Shown: one piece after another, positions 1 through 5,069 of the stretch
Numbering within the stretch: position 1 is the first letter of the stretch
Layout: the number at the start of each line of letters is the position of its first letter
Assembly: GCA_016763495.1 (NCBI GenBank)
Contig: JAESTR010000105.1
Coordinates: 1-5,069 of the forward strand
Reading direction: 5' to 3'
Length of the DNA: 5,069 nt
DNA from: Kordiimonadaceae bacterium
Lineage (GTDB): Bacteria; Pseudomonadota; Alphaproteobacteria; Sphingomonadales; Kordiimonadaceae
Translations under genes and position numbers: made by a program
Notes under the pieces: model-generated
What the model was told of the DNA's origin: nothing
Database searches by the model: none
Seen by the model: the letters and a program-made list of their open reading frames with translations, nothing else

Positions 1-294
1 CTTGAAGAAAAATGGGGCGTTTCTGCTGCTGCACCTGTAGCTGTAGCTGCTGTTGGCGGCGCTGCTGAAGTAGTTGCTGAGAAAGACGAGTTTGACGTTG
101 TTCTTACAGCTATTGGCGAGAAGAAAATCAACGTGATTAAAGAAGTACGTGCGATCACTGGTCTTGGCCTCAAAGAAGCTAAGGACCTTGTTGAAAGTGC
201 TCCTAAAGCTGTTAAAGAAGCGGCTTCTAAATCAGAAGCAGAAGAAGTTAAAGCTAAGCTCGAAGCAGCTGGCGCTTCTGTTGAGCTTAAGTAA
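1..294 (+). CDS. rplL: 50S ribosomal protein L7/L12, 3' part (5' end outside window)
   Basis: Ribosomal stalk protein L7/L12, present as dimers bound to L10 on the large subunit, where its C-terminal domain recruits and stimulates translation GTPases (EF-Tu, EF-G, IF2). The visible 97 residues begin at [17 protein letters not shown], the end of the N-terminal dimerisation domain running into the Ala/Val/Gly-rich flexible hinge (about residues 7-27 of the fragment). The globular C-terminal domain starts at EFDVVL and carries the hallmark factor-binding helix [20 protein letters not shown] (about residues 46-65). It ends ASVELK and TAA, with a second in-frame TAA two codons later. Compared with the usual length of about 120-126 residues, roughly the first 27 are missing because the window starts inside the gene. 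Frame and stop are unambiguous. The following rpoB places it in the usual rplJL-rpoBC transcription unit. Confidence 0.98.
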   Translation, partial: LEEKWGVSAAAPVAVAAVGGAAEVVAEKDEFDVVLTAIGEKKINVIKEVRAITGLGLKEAKDLVESAPKAVKEAASKSEAEEVKAKLEAAGASVELK

Positions 295-315
295 GCTTAA
301 CAAACATAATACCTT

Positions 316-347
316 AAGGTCGGAGGCGATTTTCGCTTCCGGCCTTT
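316..347 (+). terminator. Probable partial terminator (attenuator) between rplL and rpoB
   Basis: A 14-bp inverted repeat has arms at 316-329 and 333-346, with two G-U pairs and a three-base TTT loop. It starts 21 bases after the rplL stop. The stem is GC-rich but the downstream T-tract is only TTT before CGG, so it is not a textbook full terminator. That fits a leaky attenuator. In E. coli a partial terminator between rplL and rpoB reduces transcription into the polymerase genes, and this hairpin sits in the equivalent place. The structure is seen directly; its terminating function is inferred. Confidence 0.6.
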
Positions 348-362
348 CGGCGTCCTAAAGGC
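342..362 (+). other. Alternative hairpin overlapping the attenuator 3' arm
   Basis: GCCTTT at 342-347 can pair with AAAGGC at 357-362 around a nine-base loop. It uses the last bases of the 3' arm of the larger hairpin at 316-346, so the two cannot fully form together. It is much weaker than the 14-bp stem and may be chance. Any antiterminator role is speculation. Confidence 0.25.
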
Positions 363-387
363 ACAGGACATAAAATAAGGTGTTTGG

Positions 388-418
388 TTTTGGGCTTCGG
401 TGTTGTTGGACCCCAAAA
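388..418 (+). other. Candidate hairpin in the rpoB leader
   Basis: TTTTGGG at 388-394 can pair with CCCAAAA at 412-418, giving a 7-bp stem with a 17-base loop that contains CTTCGG. In E. coli the rplL-rpoB spacer holds an RNase III processing hairpin as well as the attenuator; this could be a counterpart, but the stem is short for RNase III. The pairing is seen; the role is unknown. Confidence 0.3.
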
Positions 419-491
419 AGACTTGGATTTTCAGGAGTTTAAGGTAGATTATCGCCTTATACTCTGTTTTGGCAGCCAATATGTGGCCTTT

Positions 492-507
492 GTTACCAAT
501 AGGTAGC
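492..507 (+). other. Small hairpin in the rpoB leader
   Basis: GTTACC at 492-497 pairs with GGTAGC at 502-507 (one G-U pair) around an AATA tetraloop. It lies about 25 bases upstream of the rpoB Shine-Dalgarno sequence. At 6 bp it may be chance. The rest of the 295-547 spacer shows no gene, no convincing promoter and no tRNA. Confidence 0.25.
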
Positions 508-530
508 GGGGGTTGATGCGGCACTATTTA

Positions 531-540
531 AAGGACGAGG
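531..540 (+). promoter_or_regulatory. Ribosome binding site of rpoB
   Basis: The purine-rich stretch AAGGACGAGG precedes the ATG at 548. GAGG at 537-540 has a 7-base spacer, which is good spacing; AAGGA at 531-535 is 12 bases away and less well placed. Together they support ATG 548 as the start, in agreement with the conserved N-terminus. Confidence 0.7.
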
Positions 541-547
541 GCGAAGC

Positions 548-3500
548 ATGGCGACTTCATTTACCGGCCGTAAGCGTGTGCGTAAAGACTTTGGACATAT
601 TTCTGAAGTTACGCAAATGCCAAACCTCATTGAGGTACAACGGCGGTCCTATGACCAATTCTTCAGAGCAGGTTGTGACGAAGAAGAGCGGTTAGCTTCT
701 GGGCTTGAGCGTGTATTAAAATCAGTATTCCCTATTCAGGATTTCGCAGGCACAGCCTCGCTTGAATATGTGCGGTACGAGCTTGAACCACCAAAGTTTG
801 ACGTAGAAGAGTGTCAGCAACGTGACATTACATATGCTGCGCCTTTGCGTGCGACACTTCGTTTGATTGTTTTCGAGATTGATCCGGAAACAGAAGCAAA
901 GTCAGTTCTCGATATCAAAGAACAAGACGTTTACATGGGTGACCTCCCGCTGATGACCCCTAGTGGTACATTTGTGGTGAACGGCACAGAGCGCGTGATT
1001 GTATCGCAAATGCACCGCTCCCCTGGCGTTTTCTTTGATCATGACCGAGGTAAAACACACAGTTCAGGCAAGTTCCTGTTTTCTGCTCGTGTAATCCCTT
1101 ACCGCGGTTCATGGCTCGATTTTGAATTTGATGCCAAAGACATTGTTAACGTGCGTATTGACCGTCGTCGCAAGCTGCCTGCAACGACCTTCATGTTTGC
1201 ACTTGGTTTGTCTGCGGAAGATATTCTTGGCAATTTCTACAAGACGCAAAACTATAAGCGTACCAAAGACGGATGGCGTGTGCCGTTTGTTCCATCTTCG
1301 TGGCGCGGTCAGAAACCTACGTTTGACCTTGTAAATGCAGATTCAGGCGAAGTAATTGTAGAAGCCGGTAAAAAAGTAACACCGCGTCTTGTTAAAAAGC
1401 TTGAGAAAGAAGGCCTAGAGGCCATCTTGGTGCCTGATGAGTTGATCCTCGGTAAATTTGTTTCTTCCGATATGATCAATGAAAAAACTGGTGCTATCTA
1501 TGCGGAAGCCGGTGACGAGCTAACGGAAGAAGTGCTTGAAGCGCTGACAACCGCGGGCTTTAAAGACATTGAAGTGTTGGACATTGACTATGTTAATGTT
1601 GGTCCGTTCATTCGCAACACACTAAAAGCAGATAAAGTAGAGTGCCTTGATGGTGCCCTTGCTGAAATCTACAAAGTGATGCGCCCAGGTGAGCCTCCTA
1701 CCAAAGAAACTGCCGAAGCTTTATTCTACGGTTTGTTCTTTGATCCAGAACGTTATGACCTGTCTGACGTTGGTCGTGTGAAAATGAACATGCGCCTTAA
1801 GCTGGATCGTGATGATACAGTTGGCGTGCTGCGCAGAGAAGACATTCTTTCAACACTGAAAACGCTTGTGAACCTTAAAGACGGTCGTGGCGAAATTGAT
1901 GATATCGATCACCTTGGTAACCGCCGCGTGCGTTCCGTTGGTGAGTTGATGGAAAATCAGTATCGGATTGGTTTGTTGCGCATGGAGCGAGCTATCCGCG
2001 AGCGTATGTCATCTGTTGATGTTGACACGGTAATGCCGCATGACCTTATCAATGCGAAGCCTGTTGTGGCTTCTGTTCGCGAGTTCTTTGGTTCCTCACA
2101 GCTTTCACAGTTTATGGATCAAACAAACCCGCTTTCAGAAATTACGCACAAGCGTCGTATGTCAGCGCTTGGCCCTGGCGGCTTGACGCGTGAACGTGCT
2201 GGCTTTGAAGTACGTGACGTACACCCAACACATTATGGTCGTATCTGCCCGATTGAAACACCAGAGGGTCCAAACATTGGTTTGATTAACTCTTTGGCTA
2301 CCTACGCTCGGGTTAACAAGTATGGCTTTATTGAAACGCCATACCGCAAAGTTTCAGGCGGTATTGTGTCTGATGAAATTGTTTACCTTTCAGCAATGGA
2401 AGAAGGCAGCTTTAAAGTAGCGCAAGCCACGACGAAATTTGATGCTGACGGTAAATTTGTAGATGAGCTGATTTCTTGTCGTCAAACTGGCGAATATTTG
2501 ATGGTTTCATCTGACAGTATTGACCTGATGGATGTATCACCGAAGCAGTTAGTATCTGTAGCTGCATCGCTTATCCCATTCCTAGAGAATGATGATGCGA
2601 ACCGCGCGCTTATGGGATCAAACATGCAACGTCAGGCCGTGCCTCTTGTGCGTGCAGAAGCGCCGTTTGTTGGTACTGGCATGGAAAAAATCGTAGCTTC
2701 TGATAGTGGCGCTGCGATTGCCGCCCGCCGTACTGGTGTGGTTGAGCAAGTAGACGCGACACGGATTGTTATTCGGGCCACTGAAGATGTTGACCCTGGC
2801 CGGTCTGGTGTAGATATTTACACATTGCAGAAATTCCAGCGTTCGAACCAAAATACCTGCATCAATCAGCGTCCACTTGTAAAAGTGGGTGATGATATCA
2901 ATAAAGGTGACATCATTTGTGACGGGCCGTCGACTGACCTTGGTGAGTTGGCTCTTGGCCGGAATGCTCTCGTGGCCTTCATGCCTTGGAACGGGTATAA
3001 CTATGAGGATAGTATCCTTATTTCAGAGCGCATCGTGAAAGAAGACGTCTTCACGTCTATCCATATCGATGAGTTTGAAGTGATGGCTCGTGATACCAAG
3101 CTTGGCCCTGAGGAAATCACGCGTGATATTCCTAACGTGGGTGAAGAAGGGCTGAAAAGTCTAGATGAAGCCGGTATCGTGTATGTGGGCGCCCAAGTGC
3201 ATCCAGGTGATATCCTTGTTGGTAAAATCACACCAAAGGGCGAAAGCCCAATGACACCGGAAGAAAAACTTCTGCGTGCCATCTTTGGTGAAAAAGCTTC
3301 TGATGTACGTGATACTTCCATGCGCTTGCCGCCGGGTGTTGCGGGCACGGTTGTTGAAGTCCGCGTCTTTAACCGCCACGGTGTGGACAAAGACGAACGT
3401 GCGCTAACAATCGAGCGTGAAGAAATTGAACGCCTTACAAAAGACCGTGAAGATGAGCGCGCTATTCTTGAGCGTAACATTTATGGTCGTCTAAGCCCTC

Positions 3501-4648
3501 TATTGCTTGGCAATAAAGTGACTGCTGGCACTAAAGAGCTTAGTAAAGGTGCTGTGGTTTCTGAAGAAGGTCTTGAGGAGCTTCGTCGTATTCAGTGGTG
3601 GGATCTAGCCGTTGATAACGATGCTTCAATGTCTGATATCGAAGCACTTCGCAAGCAGTTTGATGCCAACCGTGCACAGCTGCAAAGTCGCTTTGACGAG
3701 AAGATTGAAAAACTTCAGCGCGGTGCTGAGCTGAACCCTGGTGTTCTCAAAATGGTTAAAGTTTTTGTTGCTGTGAAGCGTAAGCTTCAGCCGGGCGACA
3801 AAATGGCTGGCCGTCATGGTAACAAAGGGGTTATCTCACGCATCTTGCCACAAGAAGACATGCCGTACCTTGAAGACGGTACGCCAGTTGATGTGGTGTT
3901 GAACCCTCTTGGTGTGCCTTCGCGTATGAACGTAGGGCAGATCCTGGAAACACACCTTGGTTGGGCTTCACGTGGTCTTGGTCGCCAGATTGACTCCATG
4001 ATCGAAGCGCACAGGCATAACACGGGTACGATTGATGATCTTCGTGCGAAGTTCAAAGATATTTATGGTGATGATCAGTATGCTACGGATGTGGCTGAGC
4101 TGGATGATGACCAAATCCTTGAGCTAGCAGGTAACCTGACAAACGGTGTTCCAATGGGTACGCCAGTGTTTGATGGTGCTGTTGAAGCTGACATTTGTGT
4201 AATGCTTGAGAAAGCTGGTCTTGCCACATCTGGGCAGGTTGAGCTTTTTGATGGCCGTACCGGTGAGATGTTTGATCGTAAAGTAACCGTTGGTTACATT
4301 TACATGCTTAAACTTCATCACCTTGTGGATGACAAAATCCACGCGCGTTCTATTGGCCCATACAGCCTTGTTACTCAGCAGCCGCTGGGTGGTAAAGCTC
4401 AGTTTGGTGGTCAGCGCTTTGGTGAGATGGAAGTGTGGGCACTGCAAGCTTACGGTGCTGCTTACACGCTTCAGGAAATGCTAACTGTTAAATCGGATGA
4501 TGTTCAGGGCCGTACTAAGGTTTATGAAGCCATCGTTCGAGGCGACAGTTCGTTTGAAGCGGGTATCCCAGAATCATTCAACGTACTTATCAAGGAAATG
4601 CGGTCGCTTTGCTTGAATGTTGAATTGATTACAGGCACCGACGATTAA
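548..4648 (+). CDS. rpoB: DNA-directed RNA polymerase subunit beta
   Basis: Beta subunit of the core RNA polymerase (alpha2-beta-beta'-omega). With beta' it forms the cleft and active centre that makes RNA from NTPs. All 1366 residues are intact, a usual alphaproteobacterial length. Order seen: N-terminal protrusion and lobe ([19 protein letters not shown], about 145-165), lobe insert like beta-i4 (about 230-358), rifampicin pocket and fork loop (513-546, [19 protein letters not shown]), [12 protein letters not shown] (568-579), flap with flap-tip helix EKLLRAIFG (906-914), a charged coiled insert like beta-i9 (about 945-1065), active-site lysines K1085 and K1093 in [12 protein letters not shown] (E. 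coli K1065, K1073), H1265 in KIHARS (E. coli H1237), and the C-terminal clamp segment [14 protein letters not shown] from 1286. Residues equivalent to E. coli D516, H526 and S531 are the sensitive-type D524, H534 and S539. The start has a good Shine-Dalgarno sequence and the family-typical SFTG(R/K)KR opening. Expression is probably set by the attenuator upstream. Confidence 0.99.
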   Translation: MATSFTGRKRVRKDFGHISEVTQMPNLIEVQRRSYDQFFRAGCDEEERLASGLERVLKSVFPIQDFAGTASLEYVRYELEPPKFDVEECQQRDITYAAPLRATLRLIVFEIDPETEAKSVLDIKEQDVYMGDLPLMTPSGTFVVNGTERVIVSQMHRSPGVFFDHDRGKTHSSGKFLFSARVIPYRGSWLDFEFDAKDIVNVRIDRRRKLPATTFMFALGLSAEDILGNFYKTQNYKRTKDGWRVPFVPSSWRGQKPTFDLVNADSGEVIVEAGKKVTPRLVKKLEKEGLEAILVPDELILGKFVSSDMINEKTGAIYAEAGDELTEEVLEALTTAGFKDIEVLDIDYVNVGPFIRNTLKADKVECLDGALAEIYKVMRPGEPPTKETAEALFYGLFFDPERYDLSDVGRVKMNMRLKLDRDDTVGVLRREDILSTLKTLVNLKDGRGEIDDIDHLGNRRVRSVGELMENQYRIGLLRMERAIRERMSSVDVDTVMPHDLINAKPVVASVREFFGSSQLSQFMDQTNPLSEITHKRRMSALGPGGLTRERAGFEVRDVHPTHYGRICPIETPEGPNIGLINSLATYARVNKYGFIETPYRKVSGGIVSDEIVYLSAMEEGSFKVAQATTKFDADGKFVDELISCRQTGEYLMVSSDSIDLMDVSPKQLVSVAASLIPFLENDDANRALMGSNMQRQAVPLVRAEAPFVGTGMEKIVASDSGAAIAARRTGVVEQVDATRIVIRATEDVDPGRSGVDIYTLQKFQRSNQNTCINQRPLVKVGDDINKGDIICDGPSTDLGELALGRNALVAFMPWNGYNYEDSILISERIVKEDVFTSIHIDEFEVMARDTKLGPEEITRDIPNVGEEGLKSLDEAGIVYVGAQVHPGDILVGKITPKGESPMTPEEKLLRAIFGEKASDVRDTSMRLPPGVAGTVVEVRVFNRHGVDKDERALTIEREEIERLTKDREDERAILERNIYGRLSPLLLGNKVTAGTKELSKGAVVSEEGLEELRRIQWWDLAVDNDASMSDIEALRKQFDANRAQLQSRFDEKIEKLQRGAELNPGVLKMVKVFVAVKRKLQPGDKMAGRHGNKGVISRILPQEDMPYLEDGTPVDVVLNPLGVPSRMNVGQILETHLGWASRGLGRQIDSMIEAHRHNTGTIDDLRAKFKDIYGDDQYATDVAELDDDQILELAGNLTNGVPMGTPVFDGAVEADICVMLEKAGLATSGQVELFDGRTGEMFDRKVTVGYIYMLKLHHLVDDKIHARSIGPYSLVTQQPLGGKAQFGGQRFGEMEVWALQAYGAAYTLQEMLTVKSDDVQGRTKVYEAIVRGDSSFEAGIPESFNVLIKEMRSLCLNVELITGTDD

Positions 4649-4666
4649 CGTAGGTCTCGTGAGTTT

Positions 4667-4688
4667 GGTCGGGGGCTTGCCCTCGACC
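4667..4688 (+). other. Stable hairpin after rpoB (9-bp stem, CUUG loop)
   Basis: GGTCGGGGG at 4667-4675 pairs with CCCTCGACC at 4680-4688 (one G-U pair) around a CTTG tetraloop, a known stabilising loop type. It begins 18 bases after the rpoB stop. No T-tract follows directly, so by itself it is not a terminator. It may protect the rpoB mRNA 3' end or act as a pause or processing site. Confidence 0.6.
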
Positions 4689-4714
4689 TGCCAGCCTAAC
4701 GGCAGGCACTTTTT
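4687..4714 (+). terminator. Weak terminator-like hairpin with T5 between rpoB and rpoC
   Basis: CCTGCC at 4687-4692 pairs with GGCAGG at 4701-4706 around an eight-base loop, followed after CAC by TTTTT at 4710-4714. A short GC stem plus T-run resembles an intrinsic terminator, but the stem is only 6 bp and three bases separate it from the T-run. Its first two bases are shared with the preceding hairpin. Because rpoC must be read through from upstream, any termination here would be partial. Confidence 0.35.
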
Positions 4715-4723
4715 GGAAGGCGT

Positions 4724-4752
4724 TGGTGCCTCTTTGTTGATACAGAGCACCA
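4724..4752 (+). other. Hairpin just upstream of the rpoC ribosome binding site
   Basis: 4724-4733 pairs with 4744-4752 (core GGTG-CTCT with AGAGCACC) as a 9-bp stem with a single bulged C and a ten-base loop. Part of the 5' arm (GTGCCT, 4726-4731) can instead pair with AGGCAC at 4704-4709, so alternative folds exist. It ends 22 bases before the rpoC ATG and leaves the weak Shine-Dalgarno region unpaired. Confidence 0.45.
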
Positions 4753-4762
4753 CAGAAATTGA

Positions 4763-5069
<307 letters not shown>

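Noticed and set aside
25..80. Repetitive GCT/GTA codon stretch in rplL, considered as a tandem repeat
   Set aside because: It is the Ala/Val-rich flexible hinge normal for L7/L12, not a DNA repeat array.
283..300. GCTTAA direct repeat around the rplL stop, considered as an insertion or attachment site
   Set aside because: Only six bases long and half of it is the conserved C-terminus; no mobile element adjoins it.
423..463. Possible promoter in the rpoB leader (TTGGAT with TAGATT 16 bases on, or TATACT at 458-463)
   Set aside because: The first pair matches poorly in both boxes; the good -10-like TATACT has no -35-like sequence at a proper distance. A chance match is likely.
481..516. Short upstream ORF ([11 protein letters not shown]) in the rpoB leader, considered as a leader peptide
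   Set aside because: No Shine-Dalgarno sequence before it, no run of regulatory codons, and it is not linked to a terminator hairpin.
516..695. ORF from ATG 516 overlapping the rpoB start in another frame
   Set aside because: No proper ribosome binding site, and almost all of it is an out-of-frame reading of the conserved rpoB N-terminus.
3001..3480. 159-codon open frame on the minus strand inside rpoB
   Set aside because: It is antisense to the strongly conserved flap and insert region. The product is Ser/Arg-rich without a recognisable domain, as expected from the reverse complement of a biased coding sequence.
4124..4447. 107-codon open frame on the minus strand inside rpoB
   Set aside because: Antisense shadow of the conserved C-terminal part of rpoB, with no recognisable protein family or ribosome binding site.

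Overview
This window is a core piece of the bacterial rpl-rpo operon, all on the + strand. It holds the 3' two-thirds of rplL (ribosomal protein L7/L12), a 253-base leader, a complete rpoB (RNA polymerase beta subunit, 1366 residues), a 126-base spacer and the first 98 codons of rpoC (beta-prime subunit). The gene order rplL-rpoB-rpoC is the classic bacterial one. The RpoB N-terminus ([16 protein letters not shown]), the beta lobe insert and the [14 protein letters not shown] rifampicin region look alphaproteobacterial. The base composition is moderate rather than GC-rich, which points away from the high-GC Caulobacter/Rhizobium type. The order within Alphaproteobacteria cannot be fixed by eye.

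Layout: 1-294 is the L12 hinge and C-terminal domain, followed by an in-frame second stop. 295-547 is non-coding. It opens with a strong 14-bp hairpin with a short T-run, a probable partial terminator (attenuator) like the one between rplL and rpoB in E. coli, and then holds two weaker hairpins and a Shine-Dalgarno sequence. 548-4648 is rpoB, intact, with all the active-centre motifs seen. 4649-4774 is a spacer rich in inverted repeats: a 9-bp hairpin with a CUUG loop, a 6-bp GC hairpin followed by TTTTT, and a 9-bp hairpin just before the rpoC ribosome binding site. 4775-5069 is the start of rpoC, including the four zinc-binding cysteines.

How it works together: L12 is needed at four or more copies per ribosome, while RNA polymerase is needed in far smaller amounts. 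An attenuator placed after rplL lets the operon make much ribosomal protein mRNA and less rpoBC mRNA. The structures between rpoB and rpoC could further tune or process the transcript. I see no mobile element, CRISPR array, RNA gene, phage gene or accessory system. The coding content is ordinary housekeeping, and the only points worth a second look are RNA structures in the two spacers and small lineage differences in RpoB.
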